Part shown: positions 1 through 7,643 of the stretch, one piece after another
Numbering within the stretch: position 1 is the first letter of the stretch
How the letters are laid out: each line of letters begins with the position of its first letter
Assembly (NCBI GenBank): GCA_015494595.1
Contig: WGAX01000209.1
Span: 1-40,794, forward strand
From: Nitratiruptor sp.
GTDB taxonomy: Bacteria > Campylobacterota > Campylobacteria > Campylobacterales > Nitratiruptoraceae
DNA length: 40,794 nucleotides
Reading direction: 5' to 3'
Notes under the pieces: model-generated
Told to the model about the DNA's origin: nothing
The model's database searches: none
Seen by the model: the letters and a program-made list of their open reading frames with translations, nothing else
Position numbers and translations under genes: made by a program

Positions 1-468
1 GCTACAAAATTTTATAGAAATGCCCTGCTTACATTCCACAATCAAACAACACTACAAAAACTGCTTGATGCTTATATCCAAATGGGACTTTTTGAAGAGG
101 CAAAAACGCTCCTGCAAACCCAAGATGCAACCAAAGAGATTATTGAGGAGTATCAACAAAAGATAGAAAATACCGATAAATTGATTAAAGAGTTAGAAAA
201 GGTAATAGAAGAGGGAAAAGCATCAGAGATTTTACCTGCCTCCAACGATATTATCTCTTTTTATGAAGGAGCACCTATTTACAATATTTTTGGCATAATA
301 TTTTTTATGCAACAAAACCTAGAAAATAGCTATAAATTTTTTTACAAAGCTGCCACAATGAATCCCATAGATCAAGATATTCTCTATAATATTGCAGAGG
401 TTGCCAAAAAAATAGATAAAGAAGAAGAGGTTAAAGAGCTTTATGATAGACTTATCAAAGAAGGATAA
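1..468 (+). CDS. TPR-like protein, 5' end outside the window
   Basis: The reading frame is open from base 1 to the TAA at 466-468. The gene therefore begins upstream, and the ATG at 82 is probably internal. The visible 155 residues are helical, with a charged coiled-coil stretch (about residues 38-70) followed by a TPR-like helix pair (IYNIFGIIFFMQQN, then SYKFFYKAATMNP, then DILYNIAEVAKK). No signal peptide can be judged. It ends 3 bp before a PilZ gene and so is in the same operon as PilZ, FliJ-like, MotE-like and diguanylate cyclase genes. This context suggests a scaffold or adaptor role connected with motility, but the function is not recognisable from the sequence. Confidence 0.7.
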   Translation, partial: ATKFYRNALLTFHNQTTLQKLLDAYIQMGLFEEAKTLLQTQDATKEIIEEYQQKIENTDKLIKELEKVIEEGKASEILPASNDIISFYEGAPIYNIFGIIFFMQQNLENSYKFFYKAATMNPIDQDILYNIAEVAKKIDKEEEVKELYDRLIKEG

Positions 469-471
469 AAA

Positions 472-1524
472 GTGCAAGAGAATCTTAGCAGTTTTGATAC
501 GCTTAAATTAGCCACCCAATATTGGCAAGGGGATCAGACAACAACAGTGCTTATTGTAATCCTCTTTATTTTGGCAATTATCCTCTTTTTTATTATGGGG
601 ACTTGGCTACAAAAAAAGATGAGAGAGAGAAATCTCAAACACTATTTTGATACATATGCCAAGGAGCAGGAGCTCACAGACAAAGAGAAAGAGATTCTTT
701 GGGAATATGCTAAAAAGATGGAGCGCGATCCCATTTTGGTATTAGAATTTAAAGCACCTTTTGAAAAGGTGGTCGATCTCTACATACAATCAAATCCTGA
801 TGCAGATGAAAATTTAGTGCGCGATATGAGAAAAAAACTTGACTTTGAGATCGTAAGCCCTTATATCCCTCTTATTACCACCAAAGATATAGAGATTTTT
901 CAAAATGGTAGAATGGTCTTTAGCAATAATCAGACTGTCAATGTAGCTTTATATGATAAAGATGAGCGCTATATGTATTGGCTTGTCATTGACGGTACAC
1001 TTCCTTCATCCATTCAGCCCGGAGAGCAGGCTAAAGTTATATTTCTTCGTCAAGAAGATGGTATATATAGCTTTGAGCTCCCAATTGCCGATATTATGAA
1101 AGAGGGAAACAAAACTATTATAAAATTTCCTCATACATTTGAGCTCAACAGAACCCAAAGACGAGAAACTCCCCGGGTAAAAATAGATCTTCCTCTCAAC
1201 TTTGCTTATACTAAAAATGGCAAAAAGTCTATTTTTGAAGGAAGATTTATAGATATAAGCTCAGGCGGAGCACGATTTTGTACGACAGAGCTCAACGATA
1301 TACTCAGAAAAATTCGCTTTGGTGACACGATAGAGCTTATATTTAATCTTGATGATTACCCCTTTAATATCAACTCAAAAGTGTTGGAAATAGATAAAAA
1401 ACCAAAAGCTCTCTGCTTGCGCACAATTTTTGAGGAGCTTGATGAGCATACCAAAGAGAGCATTATAGAGTTTGTACAAAAAGAGCAGATCAAAGCAGCG
1501 AAATTAAAAAAAGAGCACGAATGA
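472..1524 (+). CDS. Membrane-anchored PilZ-domain protein (predicted c-di-GMP receptor)
   Basis: This 350-residue protein starts with GTG, preceded by AAGGA at 461-465 with normal spacing. One strong transmembrane helix lies near residues 24-46, followed by a charged cytoplasmic middle part. The PilZ domain occupies roughly residues 225-340. Its c-di-GMP-binding motifs are intact: RRETPR (R230, R231, R235) and DISSGG (D261, S263, G266). PilZ proteins bind c-di-GMP, and several act on flagella. The gene overlaps the next one by ATGA at 1521-1524. A diguanylate cyclase is encoded three genes downstream, so ligand producer and receptor are in one operon. Whether it acts as a flagellar brake is inference; it is not a clear YcgR orthologue. 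Confidence 0.88.
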   Translation: MQENLSSFDTLKLATQYWQGDQTTTVLIVILFILAIILFFIMGTWLQKKMRERNLKHYFDTYAKEQELTDKEKEILWEYAKKMERDPILVLEFKAPFEKVVDLYIQSNPDADENLVRDMRKKLDFEIVSPYIPLITTKDIEIFQNGRMVFSNNQTVNVALYDKDERYMYWLVIDGTLPSSIQPGEQAKVIFLRQEDGIYSFELPIADIMKEGNKTIIKFPHTFELNRTQRRETPRVKIDLPLNFAYTKNGKKSIFEGRFIDISSGGARFCTTELNDILRKIRFGDTIELIFNLDDYPFNINSKVLEIDKKPKALCLRTIFEELDEHTKESIIEFVQKEQIKAAKLKKEHE

Positions 1525-1940
1525 AAAAACACAGTTTCATGTTTTTCATTAAACAGAAAAAAAGAGAGATGGAGCAACTCCTTACTACAATTCATTCTCT
1601 TAATCAAGAGATAGAAGATATTCAAGGGCGTATCGAGCAACAAAAAAGCAAACTAGAAGAGCTCCAGCAAATTTCACCTACCACAATTTTTTGCCTCCAA
1701 AATAGAGAAGGGCTTCAACAAGAGATCACAAAGAGTATTAAAGCTTTACAAAGCCAAGCAGCACACTTGAAAAATCAGTTAGAGAAAACAAAACGAATAG
1801 TCCACCAACTCCATAGCGAAAAATCTGCTTTAGAAAAGATGCTCAAGAAACAAGAAGCCTGGCAGCGATATAAACAAATCCAACAGGAGAATGAAATAGC
1901 CAATGAGAGTTTTATTAGGGAACATTATATTAATAAGTAG
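1521..1940 (+). CDS. FliJ-like coiled-coil protein (candidate flagellar export chaperone)
   Basis: This 139-residue protein is almost entirely helical coiled coil, with a basic N-terminus (MKKHSFMFFIKQKKREMEQL) like that of FliJ. FliJ is the central stalk of the flagellar export ATPase complex and escorts export chaperones. The usual fliJ place after fliI is empty in the flagellar operon of this window, which strengthens the assignment. The gene also overlaps a MotE-like gene downstream by 38 bp. FliJ proteins diverge strongly, so similarity of length, charge and context is the only evidence. A generic coiled-coil protein remains possible. Confidence 0.6.
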   Translation: MKKHSFMFFIKQKKREMEQLLTTIHSLNQEIEDIQGRIEQQKSKLEELQQISPTTIFCLQNREGLQQEITKSIKALQSQAAHLKNQLEKTKRIVHQLHSEKSALEKMLKKQEAWQRYKQIQQENEIANESFIREHYINK

Positions 1941-2352
1941 CTTTGCGCTTACACTCTGGGGGAGTACAGAGCAAAAAGAGATAGAAAAAGAGCTTAAAAA
2001 GCTTACAAAACTTAAAGAGCTTGTAGAAAAGAGGATTGCACAAAACCAAAAACTCTTAACAGCTATTCAGCAGGAAAAGGCTACACTACAAAAACTCAAA
2101 CAAGCACTAAAGAAACAGATCAAAGAGATCCAAAATGAGCGTTTCAAAAAACTTGCAAAAGATTTTGAGAGTATGGATCCAGAGTATGCGGGAGAGAAAC
2201 TCTCCAATATCGATCCCAAAATTGCAGCATATATTTTGTATAATATGAAATCAAAAAAAGCAGGTGAAGCACTCAATTTTGTTACACCCCAAAGAGTGGG
2301 TATAATTACAAAAATACTTACACAACTAAGAGAAGAAAATGATCAAAAATAG
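1903..2352 (+). CDS. MotE-like secreted protein (MgtE N-domain fold)
   Basis: This 149-residue protein has a short hydrophobic N-terminus (about residues 3-20) typical of a signal peptide or anchor and a long coiled coil (about 24-85). Its C-terminal helical part resembles the MotE/MgtE intracellular N domain: FESMDPEYAGEKLSNIDPKIAA, continuing with AYILYNMKSKKAGEAL. This family includes MotE, a periplasmic chaperone for the motor protein MotC in rhizobia, and YlxF-type proteins in flagellar operons. The coiled coil followed by the DP-containing repeats fits well. The gene overlaps the FliJ-like gene by 38 bp and the diguanylate cyclase gene by 14 bp, so translational coupling is likely. A role in stator or motor assembly is inferred from the family and neighbours. 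Confidence 0.65.
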   Translation: MRVLLGNIILISSFALTLWGSTEQKEIEKELKKLTKLKELVEKRIAQNQKLLTAIQQEKATLQKLKQALKKQIKEIQNERFKKLAKDFESMDPEYAGEKLSNIDPKIAAYILYNMKSKKAGEALNFVTPQRVGIITKILTQLREENDQK

Positions 2353-3826
2353 AGTAATCAAAATTGTCTTTTTTATAATCGTCTATCTCACCCTTTCTGC
2401 TATCTTAAGTTACTACTTTTATGTGGATAAAAATGCGCGCATTAAATTATATCTTACACAAAGTATCCAAAAGCTCTCTTCAGAATATAAAGCAACAAAA
2501 AATGCGTATGAGATGCTAGCAAACTTTTTCCATGATGAATTAGCAAAAGATCAGCAATTTTTACAAACACTTCTCAAAGCACGATCAGAGCAAAAAGCTT
2601 TACAGAAACTTTTTCAGCTTCTTCAACCAAAATTTGCCATCTTACAAAAATACTCTATCAACTATTTAACAATTAATGACCCTGTAGGTAATCCTATCAT
2701 TACGCTGCAAAAAAAGATTACCACAAAAACACTCATCAAAAGCAAGAAAAGCATTTTTACAAACAAAAAAGAGAGTGCCAATGAGCTTCTCATAGAGTTT
2801 AGTAAACCCCTCTACTACAACCATACTTTAATAGGAGTCTACAAATCTGCTATCTCCTATAATGTACTGCGCCAAAAGCTCCAAGAGCTTTTTAAAGGCT
2901 ACTATGCTTATATTATTAACGAGAAATTTATTAACAATAAAGTTTTTGGGTATGGCAACTACCTCTTTGTACAAAGCGATCTACATCCACAATTTTACTA
3001 TGAGCAAAATGCACAAATTACAACTGATCCAAGAGAAAAAGAGATTATTCACGCTATCAATCTACGCATAGAGGAGCAAGTGGCAAAAGCTCTTACCCAA
3101 GAGCCCCCTCAAAGCTTTGCCCTCTCTACAAAAGTGGATGGTACATACTATACTATTACATTTCTTCCAATCAAAACGACAAAACCTATCGGCTATCTCA
3201 TCTCTTATAAAAGAGATAACAATTTAGCCCTCTTTTCTACTACCTTTTGGCAAAATACTATTCTTGCAAACTTAGCTCTTCTTCTCATACTTGCTTTTAT
3301 CTATCATATTTTAGAGACTAAAAGCAGGTTTGAGAATATGGCAGTAACTGATAAACTCACAAAACTCTATAATCGCCATAAATTCTATCTTACAGTTCCT
3401 CCAGAGATCAATCGCGCAAAACGAAGCGGGAAACCCTTTTCCATTATTCTTTTTGATATTGATAAATTCAAACAGATTAATGATCGCTATGGACACAATA
3501 CAGGAGATTATATTCTTAAAACAGTTGCCCAACTTGTCCGCAGTAATGTACGCAGCTACGACTCCATTTTTCGATGGGGAGGAGAGGAGTTTCTCATCCT
3601 TGCTCCTGAAACCAATGCTAAACAGGCAATGCAATTAGCAGAAAAGATACGAAAAATTATTGAGAGTCACAGTTTTGATATTTTAGGCCAAGTAACCATT
3701 AGCGTAGGCGTTGCAGAGTTTAATCCTCAAACAGATGCAAATATAGACAGAACTATCAAACGAGCAGATAATGCTCTTTATGTTGCAAAAAAAGAGGGAA
3801 GAAATAGAGTCGCTTTAGCCTCCTAA
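2339..3826 (+). CDS. Membrane diguanylate cyclase (GGDEF) with periplasmic sensor
   Basis: This 495-residue protein has an N-terminal transmembrane helix (about 8-28), a periplasmic domain of some 260 residues, a second helix (about 301-323) and a C-terminal GGDEF domain (about 334-495). The active site reads GGEEF (414-418), which is catalytically competent. RSYD (405-408) lies five residues before it and is an intact inhibitory I-site. The predicted reaction is 2 GTP to c-di-GMP with product inhibition. The sensor domain resembles double-Cache-type extracellular sensors, but the ligand cannot be read. The gene is last in the operon and its end overlaps that of flhB on the other strand by 12 bp. 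No EAL or HD-GYP phosphodiesterase is encoded in the window. Confidence 0.93.
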   Translation: MIKNRVIKIVFFIIVYLTLSAILSYYFYVDKNARIKLYLTQSIQKLSSEYKATKNAYEMLANFFHDELAKDQQFLQTLLKARSEQKALQKLFQLLQPKFAILQKYSINYLTINDPVGNPIITLQKKITTKTLIKSKKSIFTNKKESANELLIEFSKPLYYNHTLIGVYKSAISYNVLRQKLQELFKGYYAYIINEKFINNKVFGYGNYLFVQSDLHPQFYYEQNAQITTDPREKEIIHAINLRIEEQVAKALTQEPPQSFALSTKVDGTYYTITFLPIKTTKPIGYLISYKRDNNLALFSTTFWQNTILANLALLLILAFIYHILETKSRFENMAVTDKLTKLYNRHKFYLTVPPEINRAKRSGKPFSIILFDIDKFKQINDRYGHNTGDYILKTVAQLVRSNVRSYDSIFRWGGEEFLILAPETNAKQAMQLAEKIRKIIESHSFDILGQVTISVGVAEFNPQTDANIDRTIKRADNALYVAKKEGRNRVALAS

Positions 3827-3837
3827 CCCTCTTTTTT
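3788..3837. terminator. Candidate bidirectional terminator between the cyclase and flhB genes
   Basis: A perfect 11-bp inverted repeat joins AAAAAAGAGGG (3788-3798) to CCCTCTTTTTT (3827-3837). Each strand ends in a run of six or more T after a GC-rich base, as expected for convergent operons sharing a terminator. The 28-base loop is long and holds both stop codons, so the hairpin may be weak. The arms lie inside or at the ends of the coding regions. Confidence 0.42.
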
Positions 3838-4870
3838 GATAGACTTTGGCAAAGATTTTTGCCACCACTTCATAAAGAGTTTGAGGTATATAATCGCCTA
3901 TTTCACAAGATTGATAGAGTGCACGAGCAAGAGGAGGATTGTGCTCTATAGGAATATTATGCTTTCTTGCCTCCTCTTTAATCCGTAAAGCTACTCTATC
4001 TACTCCTTTAGCTACAACTTTTGGTGCTCGCATCTTGACTCTCTCATATTTTAGCGCTACTGCAAAATGCTCAGGGTTGGTAATGACTACATCAGCTTTT
4101 GCAACCTCTGCTATCATCCGAGTTAAACTCATCTCTCGCATCTTTTTTCTAATAGCTGCTTTAATTTGTGGGTTACCTTCATAAAGTTTTTGCTCCTCTT
4201 TGATTTCCTGTTTACTCATTTTAATGCTCTCTTCAAACTCATACCTACGAAAAAAAAAGTCAGCAATGCTCACAGGTACAGATAAAAGTGCAAATCCTAA
4301 GATCATAATCAAAGAGTATTTGATTAAAAGATAGGCATCATCATATATACTTGAGCGAGCAAAACGAAAAACTCCATCAAGCAGATAGCTTACTAAATAG
4401 TAAGAAACAGCAGTAGCCACTGCCAATTTCAATACATTCTTTACCAATTCAAAAAGTACCTTTAATGAAAAGAGCCTCTTAAGCCCCTCTATTGGATTAA
4501 TTTTCTCCAATTTTGGTGCTAAAGGTTTTAGAGTAATAAAAAAGCCAACCTGAGCCACATTTGCAGCTATACCAACAAAGAGCAGCAGAGCAAAAATTGG
4601 CAAAATTAAAAGCGCAACCTCCTTCACAAAGGTATACAAAATAGCATAATCATACTCTGGAATATGCTCTAAAGGCTCCGAAAAGTAGTAAATAAAGATC
4701 GCATAGAGTCTTTTTGCTGCATAGGGAATATAGAAAAGAAAAGCCAAAAATATACTTATCAATGAAGCGCTGACAGCAATATCTACACTTTTTGCTACCT
4801 GCCCCTCTTCTCGTGCTTTTTTACGACGGCGGGGGGTGGCCTTTTCGGTTTTATCTGGCTCTTTTGCCAC
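3815..4870 (-). CDS. flhB: Flagellar type III export switch protein FlhB
   Basis: This 351-residue protein has the FlhB start (AKEPDKTEKATPRRRKKAREEG), four membrane helices and a cytoplasmic C-terminal domain. The self-cleavage motif is present as NPEH at about residues 265-268 (NPTH in many homologues, so the third residue is a variant). Cleavage between N and P switches export from rod/hook to filament substrates. The start codon is GTG, placed directly after the TAA of fliR (TAAGTG). It is the last gene of the flagellar operon. Confidence 0.97.
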   Translation of the reverse strand: MAKEPDKTEKATPRRRKKAREEGQVAKSVDIAVSASLISIFLAFLFYIPYAAKRLYAIFIYYFSEPLEHIPEYDYAILYTFVKEVALLILPIFALLLFVGIAANVAQVGFFITLKPLAPKLEKINPIEGLKRLFSLKVLFELVKNVLKLAVATAVSYYLVSYLLDGVFRFARSSIYDDAYLLIKYSLIMILGFALLSVPVSIADFFFRRYEFEESIKMSKQEIKEEQKLYEGNPQIKAAIRKKMREMSLTRMIAEVAKADVVITNPEHFAVALKYERVKMRAPKVVAKGVDRVALRIKEEARKHNIPIEHNPPLARALYQSCEIGDYIPQTLYEVVAKIFAKVYQKRGLGG

Positions 4871-5644
4871 TTACATACCTTTGATAAAAGTTACCAGACT
4901 TTGGGCTAGAGATTGCAGATAATCTAACCCTCCATACACTATCACAGACACCCCAACAGCCAATGCAGCAAAACCTACAAAAATTTGCAAAGGCAGTCCT
5001 ACGATAAAAACATTGATTTGGGGAATAAGTCTATTTACTAAGGCCAAAGAGAGGTTAATTAGATATAAAATCAATGCAAAAGGGAATGCCAACTTAAACG
5101 CTATGATAAATATATCAAAACTGTGCTTAAGAATAAATTTCCAAAAACCCTCCTCAAAGCCGATTCTCCCTAATGGTACATACTCAAAACTCATAAAAAG
5201 TACTGATATAAAATATCCATACGCATCAGAGACAAAAAAGAGCATAAAAAAGAGCATAATAAAAAATTTACTCAATACAGAAACCTGTCCATATGTGGGA
5301 TCAAAACTATTAGCAACAGTCAATCCCATAAAGTAGCTAATAATCTCCGCTGCATAGGAGAAAGCTGCTATAAAAAAATTGACAAGGAGCCCTAAAGCAA
5401 AACCCATAAGAAGCTCAGCTGCTATCAAAAAAAAGAGTTGCAAAAGGGTTAAAGAGATAGGCAAAGAGGTATGTAAAGATACATTTTTAAGAATAAAAAA
5501 GGAGATCGCTATAAGAAGCAAAATTTTAATATTACGAGGAAGAAAAGGGGTATTAAAAAAGGGTAAACTAAAAAAAACGCCGATAACCCTACTCATTACA
5601 AGTACTAAGAGTAAAGCCTCTTGTGGAGTAAAAGGGGCTTTCAT
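4871..5644 (-). CDS. fliR: Flagellar export gate protein FliR
   Basis: This 257-residue, very hydrophobic protein has six or more membrane helices and FliR features such as the N-terminal MSRVIGVFFSLPFF segment and a central GLTVANSFDP. FliR forms the export gate with FliP and FliQ. The length is usual for the family. Its ATG overlaps the fliQ stop (ATGA), and its TAA abuts the flhB start, which implies coupled translation. Confidence 0.96.
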   Translation of the reverse strand: MKAPFTPQEALLLVLVMSRVIGVFFSLPFFNTPFLPRNIKILLLIAISFFILKNVSLHTSLPISLTLLQLFFLIAAELLMGFALGLLVNFFIAAFSYAAEIISYFMGLTVANSFDPTYGQVSVLSKFFIMLFFMLFFVSDAYGYFISVLFMSFEYVPLGRIGFEEGFWKFILKHSFDIFIIAFKLAFPFALILYLINLSLALVNRLIPQINVFIVGLPLQIFVGFAALAVGVSVIVYGGLDYLQSLAQSLVTFIKGM

Positions 5645-5910
5645 CGTACAATAATGGTAATCGATTGAAAAACAGATTGAAAATAGTCACGCAACTCTAC
5701 AAACATCCAAGAGCCAAAAATAATGAGCGTCACAACAGCAGCTACAATCTTAGGAATAAAGGTGAGTGTCATCTCTTGAATCTGCGTGGCAGCCTGAAAA
5801 ATACTTACTACGATTCCTACTATAAAAGCAGCCAATAAAACAGGACTTCCTACAATCAAAGCAGTTTTTAGCATCTGCTCTACCAATGTAATAGTCTGCT
5901 CTATTGTCAT
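5641..5910 (-). CDS. fliQ: Flagellar export gate protein FliQ
   Basis: This 89-residue protein has two membrane helices and the family pattern VGSPVLLAAFIVGIVVSIFQ followed by a TQIQEMTLTFIPK stretch. FliQ packs around FliP in the export gate. The size is standard. It overlaps both fliP and fliR by 4 bp (ATGA). Confidence 0.97.
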   Translation of the reverse strand: MTIEQTITLVEQMLKTALIVGSPVLLAAFIVGIVVSIFQAATQIQEMTLTFIPKIVAAVVTLIIFGSWMFVELRDYFQSVFQSITIIVR

Positions 5911-6617
5911 TTATAACTCTCTATCAACGCTTTTATAAGAAGCTCCCATCCATCGGATAATATAAAAAGAATCAGCTTAAAAGGCAATGAAATCATCATA
6001 GGAGGTATCATCATCATTCCCATCGACATTAAAATACTCGCTACAAGCATATCAATAACTAAAAACGGGAGAAAAATTACAAAAGCCACTTCAAAAGCTA
6101 TCTTAATTTCACTCACTAAAAAGGCTGGAATCAGTGTAGTAAGAGAAATATCTTCCGGAGTTTTTGGATGCTCTTTTGCAATATTTAAAAAAAGCTGTAG
6201 ATCCTTTTTTTGTGTATTATGAAGAAGAAATCTCTTCACAGGCTCTATAGCCCTCTCTATTGCCTCTTTATCATCAATCTTTTTTTGCATATAAGGCTCT
6301 ATTGCTTGCATATGAATCTCTTGATAAAGAGGCTTCATAATAAAAAATGTTAAAAAAAGCGCTAACGCAATAATAACTTGGTTAGGAGGAGATTGGGGAA
6401 TGCCCAAAGCCTGACGAAGTAAAGAGAGAATAATGACAATTCGTGTAAAAGAGGTTACTGTAATTAAAATAGCAGGTGCTATACTTAAAATTGTAATAAG
6501 AAAAAGAATTTTTAAAGATATATCAATATTTTTTAGCTGTGCTACTGTTTCATCAACTATATTGGCTCCAAAAAGTGGCAAAGCTATCAGCGTTAAAAAC
6601 AGTAGTACTCCTTTCAA
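5907..6617 (-). CDS. fliP: Flagellar export gate protein FliP
   Basis: This 236-residue protein has a cleavable signal peptide (about 1-18), four membrane helices and the FliP signatures SFTRIVIILSLLRQALG and PPNQVIIALALF. The C-terminal region (SMGMMMIPPMMISLPFKL) is also typical. FliP forms the core of the export gate. The start codon is TTG (6615-6617) overlapping the fliO TGA; no in-frame ATG is nearby that would keep the signal peptide. Confidence 0.96.
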   Translation of the reverse strand: MKGVLLFLTLIALPLFGANIVDETVAQLKNIDISLKILFLITILSIAPAILITVTSFTRIVIILSLLRQALGIPQSPPNQVIIALALFLTFFIMKPLYQEIHMQAIEPYMQKKIDDKEAIERAIEPVKRFLLHNTQKKDLQLFLNIAKEHPKTPEDISLTTLIPAFLVSEIKIAFEVAFVIFLPFLVIDMLVASILMSMGMMMIPPMMISLPFKLILFILSDGWELLIKALIESYK

Positions 6618-6880
6618 CTACTTTCTCTCTCCCACTCTTTTAATACCTTTGTTCCTCCTTCATCAAGAGCAAGTAAAAAAACCTTGTCCTTCACCTCCAC
6701 GAGGAGTAAAAATCTATTTTTGCCTATAACCCTACTCTCTACTATATGAATATAGCGCCCCTTTGGTGTCAATTTAGGAGTAAAATTTTGCACATAATAG
6801 TAAAGAGCATACAAAATAGTCAAAATTACAGCAAAGGAGGCAAAAAACTTTACAAGCTCTACACTATCCGGCAAGATCAA
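6614..6880 (-). CDS. fliO: FliO-like flagellar export gate assembly protein
   Basis: This 88-residue protein has one N-terminal membrane helix (about 10-30) and a small basic/hydrophobic cytoplasmic domain with the FliO pattern VESRVIGKNRFLLLVEV. FliO is a scaffold for FliP ring assembly. The gene lies between fliN and fliP, the classical place, and overlaps fliN by 17 bp. FliO is poorly conserved, so the call rests on topology, the short motif and position. Confidence 0.85.
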   Translation of the reverse strand: MILPDSVELVKFFASFAVILTILYALYYYVQNFTPKLTPKGRYIHIVESRVIGKNRFLLLVEVKDKVFLLALDEGGTKVLKEWERESS

Positions 6881-7124
6881 CGACCCTTACACCATATTTC
6901 TCATTAGCAATAACAATCTCTCCTATGGCAAACTTTTTATCATTGAGTTTAATATCAATATACTCATCAATCTTTTTATCTAGCTCAATAATATCTCCCT
7001 CTTTCAATGCCAAAATCTCAACAAGCAGCTTCTCAATGCTCCCAATACTAATAGAGAGTTTCACATGAACATCATCCAAAAAAGACAATTTTGGATTAAC
7101 AGGATTTTTCATCATTCCATCCAT
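6864..7124 (-). CDS. fliN: Flagellar switch protein FliN (SPOA domain only)
   Basis: This 86-residue protein is essentially one SPOA (surface presentation of antigens) domain: VKLSISIGSIEKLLVEILAL, then DIIELDKKIDEYIDIKLNDK and GEIVIANEKYGVRVVDL. FliN multimers line the bottom of the C-ring and dock FliH. It begins at ATG 7124, overlapping the fliL TAA (TAATG). A second SPOA protein is encoded at 27250-27645 next to fliM, so the rotor probably has two FliN-type subunits. Confidence 0.93.
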   Translation of the reverse strand: MDGMMKNPVNPKLSFLDDVHVKLSISIGSIEKLLVEILALKEGDIIELDKKIDEYIDIKLNDKKFAIGEIVIANEKYGVRVVDLAG

Positions 7125-7630
7125 TATGCCGTTTGAATCACAAAATCGGTAAAATAGACATTCTTGACGCCACCTATTGGCAAAATTGCATTCACCCGTT
7201 TTAAAATCTCCTCTTTCAACTCCTCTATACCCTCTGCCGTTCTCAAATCATTGGAGGATTTTGTAAATAACAGGGTAGTGATTGCATCTTTGACTTGAGG
7301 CAGACGCTTTTCCAACTCCATCTTAATCTTCTCATCTTGTACATCTAAAACGATGCTAATTTTTAAATAGCGATCTGCATCTTTATCTTGCAAATTAACA
7401 ATAAATGTACCTACATCAAACTGTACCCCAAGATCTTCTACATTTTTAATCTCTTCTACAACCTTTTGTGCTTTTTTCTCTTTCTCCTCTTTCTGTTTAT
7501 CCAGCACCAAAAACTTATAGGCAGCCCCTGCCCCTCCTCCTATAAGCAATAGTAATACTATAAGAATGATTAGAAACTTCTTTTTACCACCTTGCTTTTC
7601 CCCTTGCGTTTCATTTGTCTCTTCAGCCAT
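7124..7630 (-). CDS. fliL: Flagellar basal-body protein FliL
   Basis: This 168-residue protein has an acidic N-terminus, a single membrane helix (about 18-40) and a periplasmic stomatin-like FliL domain ending in the typical VKNVYFTDFVIQ. FliL surrounds and stabilises stators. AAGGG precedes the ATG. It follows flgE with a 13-bp gap and starts the fliL-fliN-fliO-fliP-fliQ-fliR-flhB run familiar from other proteobacteria, but without fliM, which is encoded 20 kb away. Confidence 0.95.
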   Translation of the reverse strand: MAEETNETQGEKQGGKKKFLIILIVLLLLIGGGAGAAYKFLVLDKQKEEKEKKAQKVVEEIKNVEDLGVQFDVGTFIVNLQDKDADRYLKISIVLDVQDEKIKMELEKRLPQVKDAITTLLFTKSSNDLRTAEGIEELKEEILKRVNAILPIGGVKNVYFTDFVIQTA

Positions 7631-7643
7631 TAGATACCCTTAC

